Made by a program: the position numbers and the translations under genes. The notes beneath the pieces are model-generated. The model was not told where the DNA came from and ran no database searches. It saw nothing but the letters and a program-made list of their open reading frames with translations. A stretch of DNA of 64,000 bases from a bacterium (GTDB taxonomy: Bacteria; Joyebacterota; Joyebacteria; Joyebacterales; Joyebacteraceae), in the NCBI GenBank assembly GCA_025774935.1, contig JALGZK010000009.1:30401-94400 (forward strand), written 5' to 3'. The number at the start of each line of letters is the position of its first letter. Position 1 is the stretch's first letter. Below, piece by piece: positions 1 to 10,836 of this stretch.

Positions 1-810
1 AAGTGGAAGCGCTACGCGCTGAAGCAGTTCGACTGCAAGGTCGGTGAGGGGATCAACACCGACATGCTCGCGGTCAGGAAGGACTACTTCCTCGACCACG
101 ACCACAGCTCGTACGTCGACCAGTGGGACTGGGAGAAGGTCATCAGCGACGAGGACCGCACGCTCGACTATCTCAAGGACACCGTCCGGAAGATCTGGAA
201 GGTCCTCAGAGGAGCCGGCAAGCACGCGCAGGAGCTCTTCCCGGAGCTCAAGTCCGACAAGTACCCGGACTTCCCCGAGGAGCTCGAGTTCTTCCACGCG
301 GAGGAGATCCTGGAGATGTACCCCGACCTCCCGCGGAAGCAGCGCGAGACCGCCATCCTCCAGGACCACCCGGCGATCTTCATCGTAGGCATCGGCTGGG
401 TCCTCGACGACGGCTACCCGCACGAGATGCGCGCGGCCGACTACGACGACTGGGTCACCGAGACGGTCACCGAGAAGGGGAAGCCGGCACACGGTCTGAA
501 CGGCGACATCCTCGTCTGGAACCCCGTCACGAAGCGGCGTCACGAGCTGACGTCGATGGGGATCCGCGTGACGAAGGACATCCTGAAGACGCAGCTCGAG
601 CTCTCAGGACAGCTCGACTTCCTCGAGCTCCCGTACCACCAGATGATCCTGAACGACGAGATCCCGCTCTCGATCGGCGGTGGCATCGGCCAGTCGCGGA
701 CGTACATGTACTTCCTCCGCACGGCGCACCTGGGCGAGGTGAGCGTCACCGTCTGGCCCAAGGAGCTCAAGGACATCTGCGAGAAGAAGAACATCCACGT
801 GCTCAAGTAG
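1..810 (+). CDS. asnA: Aspartate-ammonia ligase (AsnA), 5' end cut off by window
   Basis: Makes asparagine from aspartate, ammonia and ATP in the cytoplasm. The frame is open from base 1, so the first 60 or so residues lie outside the window and 269 residues are visible. Seen here: the class II aminoacyl-tRNA-synthetase-like AsnA signatures 'YVDQWDWE' near the visible start, 'HGLNGDILVWNP' and 'SMGIRV' in the middle, and 'IGGGIGQSR' near the end. These match E. coli AsnA closely by eye, and they distinguish it from glutamine-dependent AsnB. The gene ends in TAG and is followed by a long hairpin. The first in-frame ATG inside the window (64) is internal, not the true start. Identification is secure; only the N-terminus is unknown. 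Confidence 0.95.
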   Translation, partial: KWKRYALKQFDCKVGEGINTDMLAVRKDYFLDHDHSSYVDQWDWEKVISDEDRTLDYLKDTVRKIWKVLRGAGKHAQELFPELKSDKYPDFPEELEFFHAEEILEMYPDLPRKQRETAILQDHPAIFIVGIGWVLDDGYPHEMRAADYDDWVTETVTEKGKPAHGLNGDILVWNPVTKRRHELTSMGIRVTKDILKTQLELSGQLDFLELPYHQMILNDEIPLSIGGGIGQSRTYMYFLRTAHLGEVSVTVWPKELKDICEKKNIHVLK

Positions 811-833
811 TGCCGGGCACCGAACGAACGAAC

Positions 834-883
834 CCGAGGGCCACCTGCTGAGGACACACCTCTTCCGGCAGGTGGCCCCTCGG
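834..883 (+). terminator. Hairpin after asnA
   Basis: A 15-bp stem (CCGAGGG-CCACCTGC with GCAGGTGG-CCCCTCGG, one bulged C) lies 24 bases after the asnA stop. It has no T-run after it, so it could be a terminator, a processing signal or an mRNA-stabilising end. Confidence 0.5.
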
Positions 884-924
884 TATCCGGTCGGCGGACT
901 CCCGCCGGGAACGGAGGGACGCGA

Positions 925-3003
925 GTGACCGACGGCCGTGGCATCTCACGCACTGGTTCCGCGGCTCGAGGCTCCGGGGCCCGATGCTCTGCAGCTCGGA
1001 GCGTCTCGACGTTCCTCTATCTCGTCCTCTTCGGAGCGGCGGCCGGAGGTGTGGCGGGTTTCCTCGAGGCCGTGGTCGTGGCGGCCGTGCGCTCGGCCGA
1101 CAGCGCGCTCTCCGATCTTGTCGACTTCGTCGCCCTCTATATGATCGTGTGGGCCTCGGCGGGCGCGGCCGTCGGTCTCGTCTCGTGGGTCGCCTGCGCC
1201 GTGAGGGGCGCGGCGGACCGCGAGGACAGGAGGCGGGCATTCCACGGCTCGCTCCTCGTGAGCCTGATCGTCCTCGTGATTGTCGCAGGCTACGTCAACA
1301 TCCACCTCCTCCCGACGCACCTCTCCGCTCGCTCGCTGGTCGTCACCGGTCTCATCACGGCCGGTTGCGGGGCGCTCTGGGTTCTGATCTACCGGACGTG
1401 GCGCCGGCGTCTCGGGGCCGTCCCGCGGAGGTTCGGCCTCGCTTCCCCGCTCGCGGTCCTCGCCGTCGCGCTCGTCCTCTTCGTCGCTGTGGGCGCTCCT
1501 CTCACGCGGACCGCCGGCGAGTACCAGGCTCCTCCGGTCGACCGCGGCGCGGGGGGGCCGAGCGTCCTCTTCCTCTTCGTCGACTCGATGCGCGCCGACC
1601 ACCTCGGCTGCTACGGGTACGAGCGCGACACCTCGGAGACGATCGACAGCCTGGCGGCGGAGGGTGTCCTCTTCGCGCACGCGTACTCGCAGGGCTGCCG
1701 GACGAAGGAGGCCTCCGCGTCCGTCGTCACCTCGCTCTTCCCCTCGACGCACGGCATGCACCTGCTCTCCCACGTCCTTCCCGACGCCTACCCCACGCTG
1801 ATGGAGGGGATGCGCGACGCGGGCTACTCAACGGCGATCTTCTCCGCGAACCCGATCGTCTCGCCGGTCTTCGGGTTCGGGCGCGGCACCGACTTCTTCT
1901 ACACGGAGGCCCCGACCGCAGGCGCCAAGAGCGTGGTCAACCACGTTGCGCGCGTGCTCGGATGGGACGCGCCGCGCCTTCACTGGGTCCACACTTTCAT
2001 CGAGACGGCCGACGAGCTCGTGTCGAAGAGGCACGGCGCGCTTCCGTACGAAGGGGGAGGAGCCGACGAACTCAACGCCGCGCTCCTCGAGTGGATCGAC
2101 ATGAACCCCGACGCGCCGTTCTTCGCGTTCGTCCACTACATGGACCCGCACTACCCGTACGCCCCACCTCCGCCCTACGACGACATGTTCGATCCGGAGT
2201 ACGAAGGCCCGAAGGTCACCGAGTACCCGGGCCGGATGACGATGATGCTCCCGTTCGCTGAGGGCGAGGCGATCCCGGAGCGCGAGAGGCAGAACATGCT
2301 CGCCCAGTACGACGGGTCGATCGCCTACTTCGACCGGGAGCTGGGACTCCTCCTCGCAGCGCTCGGCGACCGCGGGCTCCTCGACGATCTCCTGATAGTC
2401 CTGACCGCCGACCATGGCGACGAGTTCTACGACCACAGGGGCTGGGGACACGGGCAGTCGCTGTACGAGGAGCTCATTCACGTGCCGCTCGTGCTCTGGC
2501 ATCCCGACGTGCTCGGGGAGGGGATGGTCGTCGACCGGACGGTCCGTCACGTCGACCTCATGCCGACGCTCCTCCGGGCCGTGGGCGGCGACGCCGGGCC
2601 CGCACCGGCCTGGGACGACGTCGACGTGGAGACAGCCCTCCTCACCGGGGTCGACCTCTGGCCGGCCATCTCTGCGGGCGCAACGACGGGGCCCGACCTG
2701 CCGGTCCTCGCGGAGCTCGACGCCGGCGGGCACGACGGCCGAGCCCTCAGGGTGGACGACTGGAAGCTGATCCGGGCGAGGTTCGCATCCGAGAGGCTCA
2801 GTATGCTCTTCGATCCGGTGGCGGACCCGCTCGAGCAGGACGACCTCGCCGGCGAGAGGCCCGACGTCGTCGACAGCCTCTCTTCCCTTCTTGACAGGAC
2901 CCTCACGGCTCTGCAGTCCCTCAGGCTTTCCGAGGATGTCGACGAGACCACGATCGACCCGGCGATGGAGGAGCGGCTGCGGGCGCTGGGATACATCGAG
3001 TAA
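925..3003 (+). CDS. Membrane-anchored sulfatase-fold enzyme (arylsulfatase/phosphotransferase superfamily)
   Basis: 692 residues. The GTG start at 925 has GGAGG about 8 bases upstream. The N-terminal third holds five hydrophobic segments (about residues 30-200), and the catalytic domain follows and should face the periplasm. Sulfatase-fold metal motifs are present: 'LFVDSMRADHLGCYGY' at the domain start and 'LTADHGDEFYDHRGWGHG' later. At the nucleophile site, where classical sulfatases have C/S-x-P-x-R, this protein reads 'RTKEASAS', which places Thr260 at the nucleophile position and lacks the Pro and Arg of the formylglycine signature. Thr is the nucleophile in LtaS and phosphoethanolamine transferases. 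Transfer of a phospho-alcohol group, or hydrolysis without formylglycine, is therefore as likely as sulfatase activity. The substrate cannot be read from the sequence. Confidence 0.85.
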   Translation: MTDGRGISRTGSAARGSGARCSAARSVSTFLYLVLFGAAAGGVAGFLEAVVVAAVRSADSALSDLVDFVALYMIVWASAGAAVGLVSWVACAVRGAADREDRRRAFHGSLLVSLIVLVIVAGYVNIHLLPTHLSARSLVVTGLITAGCGALWVLIYRTWRRRLGAVPRRFGLASPLAVLAVALVLFVAVGAPLTRTAGEYQAPPVDRGAGGPSVLFLFVDSMRADHLGCYGYERDTSETIDSLAAEGVLFAHAYSQGCRTKEASASVVTSLFPSTHGMHLLSHVLPDAYPTLMEGMRDAGYSTAIFSANPIVSPVFGFGRGTDFFYTEAPTAGAKSVVNHVARVLGWDAPRLHWVHTFIETADELVSKRHGALPYEGGGADELNAALLEWIDMNPDAPFFAFVHYMDPHYPYAPPPPYDDMFDPEYEGPKVTEYPGRMTMMLPFAEGEAIPERERQNMLAQYDGSIAYFDRELGLLLAALGDRGLLDDLLIVLTADHGDEFYDHRGWGHGQSLYEELIHVPLVLWHPDVLGEGMVVDRTVRHVDLMPTLLRAVGGDAGPAPAWDDVDVETALLTGVDLWPAISAGATTGPDLPVLAELDAGGHDGRALRVDDWKLIRARFASERLSMLFDPVADPLEQDDLAGERPDVVDSLSSLLDRTLTALQSLRLSEDVDETTIDPAMEERLRALGYIE

Positions 3004-3143
3004 TCCCCGGAGCGGCGCGCCCGGCGGCTCGCCGAGGGCACGTCATCGCCGCGAGCGCCGCCCTTCGAGAACCTTCCCGGCTGTGCTATCATGTTCCGTT
3101 CAACGCGGTGCGAAGAGCGTGTCGCGCAGGAGGTAGGTACGCC

Positions 3144-4223
3144 GTGAGCGCGTCTCCCAGGATCCTCGCCGTGAACCCGGGCGGCATGACGACGAAGATC
3201 GCCGTCTACGAGGGCGAGGAGCGCGTGTTCGAGGCGAACGTCGAGCACGCGCCCGCTGACTTCGCGGAGTTCGAGACCATCCCTGACCAGCTCGACTTCC
3301 GCCGGCTCGCGATCGAGAAGGCGCTCGAGGACGGCGGCCAGCTCGGCCGGCCGTTCGACGCGATCGCCGGTCGCGGCGGGCTCCTCCGCTCGATCCCGAG
3401 CGGCACGTACGTCGTGAACGACCTCATGCTAGAGGACGCCCGCGTGGGCTACCAGGGCCAGCACGCGTCGAACCTGGGGCCGCTCCTCGCGGACGCGCTC
3501 GCGAAGGACCTCGGAGGGACGCCGTTCATCACCGACCCGGTCTCGGTCGATGAGTTCGAGCCGCTCGCGCGGTACTCCGGACACGCGGAGATCGAGCGGA
3601 AGAGCCTCGGGCACGCGCTCAACACCAAGGCGACGGCGAAGAAGGCCGCAAAGAAGCTCGGGCGGCCGCTCGACTCGATGAACCTCATCCTCGCGCACCT
3701 CGGGAGCGGGATCTCGATCGCGCCTCTGAGGCGCGGGAAGATGATCGACGTCAACAACGCGGCTTCGGGCGGTCCGTTCTCGCCGGAGCGGACGGGCGCG
3801 CTCCCTCTCGTCGAGATGCTGAACTGGATGGCGGAGAACGACGTCGCGCCGGACCGCATGGTGAAGATCGTCATCAAAGAGGGCGGGCTCCTCTCGCTCC
3901 TCGGCACGAACGACTTCAGGGAGGTCGAGGCGAGCGCCGCCGGGGGAGACGTGAAGGCGCGCGAGGTCATCGAGGCGATGGCGTACCAGATCGCGAAGGA
4001 GATAGCCGCGATGGCCGCAACGCTGTCGGGCGACGTCGAGTCGATCGTCCTCACCGGGTCGCTCGCGCACTCGGAGCTACTCGTCGGGCTCGTCACCGGA
4101 CGCGTCTCGTTCATCGCCGACGTCATCGTGCTCCCGGGCGAGAACGAGCTCGAGTCCCTCGCGATGGGAGCGCTCGAGGTCCTGACGGGAGAGGAAGAGT
4201 CCCGGAGCTATCCGTCCGGCTGA
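3144..4223 (+). CDS. buk: Butyrate kinase
   Basis: 359 residues. Converts butyryl phosphate plus ADP to butyrate plus ATP, or the reverse, and belongs to the ASKHA acetate/butyrate kinase family. The family markers are the opening 'ILAVNPGGMTTKIAVYEG' phosphate-binding loop, 'GRGGLLRSIPSGTY', 'HLGSGISIAPLRRGKMIDVNNA' and 'EGPFSPERTG'-like 'GGPFSPERTG'. The GTG start at 3144 is chosen because AGGAGG sits 10 bases upstream and the family begins at the 'ILAVNPG' strand; an upstream in-frame start at 3108 would add 12 arginine-rich residues with no family support. It sits 64 bases before the phosphate butyryltransferase gene, so the two should form an operon for butyrate or branched-chain acyl-CoA interconversion with substrate-level ATP formation. 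Confidence 0.93.
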   Translation: MSASPRILAVNPGGMTTKIAVYEGEERVFEANVEHAPADFAEFETIPDQLDFRRLAIEKALEDGGQLGRPFDAIAGRGGLLRSIPSGTYVVNDLMLEDARVGYQGQHASNLGPLLADALAKDLGGTPFITDPVSVDEFEPLARYSGHAEIERKSLGHALNTKATAKKAAKKLGRPLDSMNLILAHLGSGISIAPLRRGKMIDVNNAASGGPFSPERTGALPLVEMLNWMAENDVAPDRMVKIVIKEGGLLSLLGTNDFREVEASAAGGDVKAREVIEAMAYQIAKEIAAMAATLSGDVESIVLTGSLAHSELLVGLVTGRVSFIADVIVLPGENELESLAMGALEVLTGEEESRSYPSG

Positions 4224-4287
4224 GGCGCCGGCGGTCGGACGCCGCGGCAGACCGCGGCCATCGGAGCAGCATTCGAAAGGAGTCACG

Positions 4288-5232
4288 ATGGGCGACAACG
4301 GGATTGGGCCGAGGAGCTTCGACGAGCTGAAGCACAAGGCGCTCACCTACGGACACGAGAAGGGGAAGGCACGCTTGGGGGTCGCCGCGGCGTGGGACGC
4401 GAACGCGCTCGAAGCGGCGTACGACGCGTGGCAGATCGGCCTCGTGAAGCCCGTCCTGATCGGCGTGCCCGATCTCATCCAGGGGGCCGCGAAGGACGCG
4501 GGGGTGGACGTGTCGGGTTGGGAGACCGTGGAGGCCGCGGACGACATCGAGTCGACGCGGATCGCCGTCGAGCTCGTGCGCGAGGGCAAGGTCGACTTCC
4601 TCATGAAGGGGAAGGTGCAGACCGCCGACCTCATGAAGGCCGCGCTCGACAAGGAGACCGGCATCCGCGCGGGGAAGCTCATGAGCCACATCGCGCTCGT
4701 GTGGACCCCGTCGTTCGGCAGGATCCTCGCGATGTCCGACGGCGGCATCGTCCTCGCGCCGGACCTCGAGAAGAAGGCCGCCATCATAAGGAACGCCGTC
4801 GACGCCATGCACAAGCTCGGGTGGGAGAACCCGAAGGTCGCAGTCGTCGGCGCGCTCGAGCAGGTCAACCCGGCCATGCCGCACTCGATCGACGCCGCGG
4901 CGCTTGCCAAGATGAACGACCGCGGACAGATTACGGGGTGCGTGGTCGACGGCCCGTTCGGGTTCGACAACGCCGTGAGCGAGCTGGCCGCGGAGCGGAA
5001 GGGGATCGTCAGTCCCGTCGCGGGGAAGGCGGACCTCGTGACCTTCGCCGACATCGACGTGGGCAACGTCTTCTACAAGGCCCTCTACTTCATGACCGAA
5101 GGGGTCCAGAACGCGGGCGTCCTGATAGGGGCCAGGGTCCCGATCGTGATGCCTTCCAGAGCCGACGGCCCGGACACGAAGCGGAACTCGATCATCGCGG
5201 GAGCGGTGATCGCCCACGCGTCGAGGGCCTGA
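4288..5232 (+). CDS. ptb: Phosphate butyryltransferase (phosphotransbutyrylase)
   Basis: 314 residues. Exchanges CoA and phosphate on butyryl or related acyl groups, the partner reaction to the kinase just upstream. Family features are 'VDFLMKGKVQTADLMKAALDKETGIR', given here only as landmarks at about residues 107-130, then 'LMSHIALVW', 'ILAMSDGGI' and the closing 'YKALYFMTEGVQNAGVLIGARVPIVMPSRAD' region around residues 265-295. The start is ATG with 'GAAAGGAG' 6 bases upstream. Length and motifs separate Ptb from the larger phosphate acetyltransferase. The order buk then ptb is the reverse of the order common in clostridia. Confidence 0.92.
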   Translation: MGDNGIGPRSFDELKHKALTYGHEKGKARLGVAAAWDANALEAAYDAWQIGLVKPVLIGVPDLIQGAAKDAGVDVSGWETVEAADDIESTRIAVELVREGKVDFLMKGKVQTADLMKAALDKETGIRAGKLMSHIALVWTPSFGRILAMSDGGIVLAPDLEKKAAIIRNAVDAMHKLGWENPKVAVVGALEQVNPAMPHSIDAAALAKMNDRGQITGCVVDGPFGFDNAVSELAAERKGIVSPVAGKADLVTFADIDVGNVFYKALYFMTEGVQNAGVLIGARVPIVMPSRADGPDTKRNSIIAGAVIAHASRA

Positions 5233-5236
5233 CACC

Positions 5237-5321
5237 GCGAGAGTGGCGGAACTGGTAGACGCGCTGGATTTAGGTTCCAGTAGGGAGACCTGTGGGGGTT
5301 CGAGTCCCCCCTCTCGCACCA
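5237..5321 (+). tRNA. tRNA-Leu (anticodon UAG)
   Basis: 85 bases including an encoded CCA. Acceptor arms GCGAGAG (5237-5243) and CTCTCGC (5311-5317) pair fully. Anticodon stem CTGGA/TCCAG encloses loop TTTAGGT, with anticodon TAG at 5271-5273. There is a long class II variable arm and the T-arm reads GGGGGTTCGAGTCCCCC. It starts 4 bases after the ptb stop. Confidence 0.97.
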
Positions 5322-5398
5322 GAAGCGCCGGAACGAGCCCGTGTACAGGGAGTTATGCAGTTCCGGGCATGGTTCCTGCAAGTCACAAGGAGAATCAC

Positions 5399-6781
5399 TT
5401 GAACGTCCGACTGGAAGAACTTGACAACTGGAAAAGACGTCTGACCATCGACCTGCCCGAGGACGAGGTGGGGAAGAAGGCGGACGAGCTCTTCGAGGAG
5501 CTGGCGGCGAAGGCCGAGGCGCCGGGCTTCCGCAAGGGCAAGGTCCCGCGTGACATGCTCGAGCGGAAGTACGGCGAGCAGGTGAAGATCGAAGCGCTCG
5601 AGTCCCTCATCCCGGACGCGTACTTCGCCGCGGTGAAGGAGACGGGGATCGCGCCGATCTGCGACCCGACCGTCGAGATGGGGAGCGCCAGCCCGAGCGA
5701 CGGGAGCTACCAGGTGACCGTGACCGTCGAGGTCCGCCCGGAGATCGAGCTCAAGGACTACAAGGGGCTCGAGTTCACCGAGAAGGTCCCGATCGTCACG
5801 AACGAGGACGTCGAGAAGGCGCTCGAGGAGATCCGCGAGGGGCAGGCGGACCTCGTCGGCGTCACGCGTCCTTCCGTTCCCGGCGACTACGCGATCGTCG
5901 ACTTCGAGAGGCTCGACGAGAACGGGGAGCCGGTGCCCGACACGAAGCAGGAGGGGTTCCCGGCCGAGGTCGGGTCGGGCCGTATCCCACAGGAGCTCGA
6001 GGAGGCCATCCTCGGCGCGTCGGCGGGCGAGGAGAAGACCGTTCCCGTGACGTACCCGGCCGACTATGGCGCGGAAGAGCTCGCGGGGAAGACGATCACG
6101 CTCAGGCTCAGGGTCACCGAGGTGAAGGAGAAGCGCGTCCCGCCGCTCAGCGACGAGCTCGCCAAGAAGGCGGGCAACTTCGCGACGGTCCTCGACCTCA
6201 GGGTCGGCATCAGGAACCAGCTCGAGGCCGAGGCGAAGGCCTGGGCCAGGAGGCGTCTCGAGGAGGAGATCGTCGGGAAGCTCATCGAGGGCAACCCGTT
6301 CGAGCTCCCGGAGTGCCTCATCACAGAACGGCTCGACCGGATGCACGAGCGGTTCGCGCAGGGCCGGAAGGAAGAGGCACAGGGCGGGGACGGCGGCAAC
6401 GGCGGCGCCGACGATACGAACCGCGATGCGTTCGACCGGGTGTACAGACCGGTCGTCGAGCATCAGCTCAAGGCCGGTCTCATCCTCGGCGTGCTCTCGA
6501 AGGAGCACGGGATCGAGGTGACGCGGCAGGACATCGAACAGCGGATCGCCCTCATCGCGGAGCAGCACGGGCGCGAGCCCGCGGAGCTCCTCAAGGACCT
6601 CGAGGGGAGCGAGTCGCTCTCGGAGATCGAGAACGACATCTGGCTCGGCAAGGTGCACGAGCTCATCGTGGGGTTCTCGAAGGTGACGACCGAACCGTTC
6701 GACGTCGCGAAGGCGAGGGAAGAGGCGGAGGCACAGGCGGCGGAGGCCGCGGCGAAGGACGACGCTGAGAAGACAGACTAG
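5399..6781 (+). CDS. tig: Trigger factor (ribosome-associated chaperone and prolyl isomerase)
   Basis: 460 residues. Binds nascent chains at the ribosome exit. The N-terminal ribosome-binding domain holds the signature 'GFRKGKVPRDMLERKYG'. A PPIase-like FKBP domain follows (about residues 150-245, 'GDYAIVDFERLDENGEPVPD'), then the helical C-terminal arms, with an unusual Gly/Asp-rich insert 'GGDGGNGGADD' around residue 335. The TTG start at 5399 is chosen because AAGGAG is 6 bases upstream and the family begins 'NVRLEELDNWKRRLTIDLP'. Earlier in-frame starts would run into tRNA-Leu. It heads the protein-quality block tig-clpP-lon. Confidence 0.93.
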   Translation: MNVRLEELDNWKRRLTIDLPEDEVGKKADELFEELAAKAEAPGFRKGKVPRDMLERKYGEQVKIEALESLIPDAYFAAVKETGIAPICDPTVEMGSASPSDGSYQVTVTVEVRPEIELKDYKGLEFTEKVPIVTNEDVEKALEEIREGQADLVGVTRPSVPGDYAIVDFERLDENGEPVPDTKQEGFPAEVGSGRIPQELEEAILGASAGEEKTVPVTYPADYGAEELAGKTITLRLRVTEVKEKRVPPLSDELAKKAGNFATVLDLRVGIRNQLEAEAKAWARRRLEEEIVGKLIEGNPFELPECLITERLDRMHERFAQGRKEEAQGGDGGNGGADDTNRDAFDRVYRPVVEHQLKAGLILGVLSKEHGIEVTRQDIEQRIALIAEQHGREPAELLKDLEGSESLSEIENDIWLGKVHELIVGFSKVTTEPFDVAKAREEAEAQAAEAAAKDDAEKTD

Positions 6782-6850
6782 CGACACACGCCCGTACGGG
6801 CTTCACCAGTGCGGGCCCAAACGGATGCCGGAATCGGAGGGCGGAACGCA

Positions 6851-7441
6851 ATGGGACTGACCCCGTTCGTGATCGAGCAGACGCGGTACGGAGAGCGCTC
6901 CTACGACATCTTCTCGAGGCTGCTTCGTGACAACATCGTCTTCATCGGCATGCCGATCGACGACAAGGTCGCCAACATCGTCATCGCGGAGTTGCTCTTC
7001 CTCGAGGCTCAGGACCCCGAGCGGGACGTCTACCTCTACATCAACAGCCCCGGCGGGTACGTGGCGTCGGGCCTCGCCATCTACGACACGATGCAGTACA
7101 TCAGGCCGGACATCCACACCATCTGCATGGGGCAGGCGGCGAGCATGGCCGCCGTCCTCCTCGCGGCCGGGACGAAGGGCAAGCGCTCGGCGCTCCCGCA
7201 CTCGCGGATCATGATCCACCAGCCGGCCGGCGGGAGCGAGGGCCAGGCGAGCGACATCGAGATCTACGCGAAGGAGATCCTGAGGCTGAAGGACAAGCTG
7301 ACCGCCATCCTCGCCAAGCACACCGGTCAGTCGCCCGAGAGGATCCTCGAGGACTCCGACCGGAACTACTTCATGTCCGGCGAGGAGGGCGTGGAGTACG
7401 GCCTTATCGACCAGGTGATCGAGCGGAAGCAGGAGGAGTAG
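6851..7441 (+). CDS. clpP: ATP-dependent Clp protease proteolytic subunit
   Basis: 196 residues, the normal length. Serine protease subunit of the Clp barrel. The catalytic triad is visible: Ser98 in 'GQAASMAA', His123 in 'SRIMIHQP' and Asp170 in 'SDRNYFMS'. The N-terminus '[20 protein letters not shown]' region is typical. The ATG at 6851 is preferred over an upstream frame start at 6809 because GGAGG precedes it and homologues begin near '[11 protein letters not shown]'. It lies 69 bases after tig. No clpX follows; the next gene is lon, so the unfoldase partner must be encoded elsewhere. Confidence 0.96.
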   Translation: MGLTPFVIEQTRYGERSYDIFSRLLRDNIVFIGMPIDDKVANIVIAELLFLEAQDPERDVYLYINSPGGYVASGLAIYDTMQYIRPDIHTICMGQAASMAAVLLAAGTKGKRSALPHSRIMIHQPAGGSEGQASDIEIYAKEILRLKDKLTAILAKHTGQSPERILEDSDRNYFMSGEEGVEYGLIDQVIERKQEE

Positions 7442-7452
7442 CACCCGTTCGA

Positions 7453-7470
7453 GGGGGTTTCGCGACCCCC
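7453..7470 (+). terminator. Possible weak terminator between clpP and lon
   Basis: GGGGGT-TTCGCG-ACCCCC forms a 6-bp stem 12 bases after the clpP stop, with no T-run. About 10 bases downstream a poor promoter-like pair (TTGCGG at 7479, TATGTT at 7501, spacer 16) could give lon its own transcript. Neither element is strong. Confidence 0.3.
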
Positions 7471-7632
7471 GCGGGGCCTTGCGGGGCTTCGGGGCGGGGT
7501 TATGTTGGACCCGGAGACGGTACTCTAGGGCCCCGACGGCCCTGTGAAACGACGATAGACGACCGAGAACGCGGGCCCAGACGCCCTCCCGCCCGTTCCG
7601 GGCGGGCCACGGACCGCATTCCAGGAGACACG

Positions 7633-10056
<2,424 letters not shown>

Positions 10057-10076
10057 AACCGGCAACAGAGCATGAG

Positions 10077-10113
10077 AGAGGGGCCTTGCGGGCGGACTGC
10101 GGGGCCCCTCTTC
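10077..10113 (+). terminator. Terminator after lon
   Basis: AGAGGGGCC at 10077-10085 pairs with GGCCCCTCT at 10103-10111 and is followed by TTCTT, an intrinsic-terminator shape between lon and engB. Confidence 0.65.
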
Positions 10114-10180
10114 TTCGCACGACTCAGGCCACGCCGCGCACGTGCGGGCGAAGCGCGCCGGGCTCGCCTCTGGGGGGATC

Positions 10181-10771
10181 ATGAAGGTCAAGACGGCCGA
10201 GTTCGTTCTCGGCGCCGCGAGCACGAAGCAGCTCCCGGGCGACGGACTCCCGGAGATCGCGTTCGCCGGACGGTCGAACGTCGGGAAGTCGTCGCTCATG
10301 AACAAGCTGCTCGGCAGGAAGAACCTCGCCAGGACCTCCGGGAAGCCGGGCAAGACGCGCGAGCTCAACATCTACTCGATTAACGAGAAGCTCCTGTTCG
10401 TCGACCTCCCGGGCTACGGGTTCGCCAAGGTCCCGAAGGCCATGAAGGAGAAGTGGGGGAAGCTCGTGGAGTCGTACGTGGAAGGACGCGAGGAGCTCGC
10501 GGGAGTCGTACACCTCGTCGACGCGCGGCACGTTCCGACGGCGCAGGATGTCCAGATGCAGGAGTGGCTCAGGCACCTCGGTGTCCGGACATTGATTGCG
10601 GCGACGAAGGCTGATAAGATACCGAAGGGCAAGCGAGACGCGACCCTCCGGATGATCAGGAACACACTCGAGGTCCCGGACGAGACGCCGGTCGAGTTCT
10701 TCTCCGCGATGACCGGTGAGGGTCTGCGTCCCGTCTGGAGCTGGGTCGAACAGACTGCCGGGCTCAAGTAG
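10181..10771 (+). CDS. engB: Ribosome biogenesis GTPase EngB/YsxC family
   Basis: 196 residues. Small TRAFAC GTPase needed for large-subunit ribosome assembly. All G motifs are visible: G1 'GRSNVGKSSL' (about residue 30), switch 'KPGKTRELN', G3 'DLPGYGFAKV', G4 'ATKADKI' and G5 'FSAMTGEG'. The ATG at 10181 is preceded by a G-rich Shine-Dalgarno (GGGGGGA), and the family begins with a short strand before G1. An in-frame GTG at 10142 would add 13 basic residues without support. It is followed 65 bases later by an aminotransferase gene. Confidence 0.94.
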   Translation: MKVKTAEFVLGAASTKQLPGDGLPEIAFAGRSNVGKSSLMNKLLGRKNLARTSGKPGKTRELNIYSINEKLLFVDLPGYGFAKVPKAMKEKWGKLVESYVEGREELAGVVHLVDARHVPTAQDVQMQEWLRHLGVRTLIAATKADKIPKGKRDATLRMIRNTLEVPDETPVEFFSAMTGEGLRPVWSWVEQTAGLK

Positions 10772-10836
10772 CCGGGCTGAGACGCGTGGCAGAAGACGAA
10801 CGTGCACACGAGCGACGCAACCACCGGGAGGCTCTG

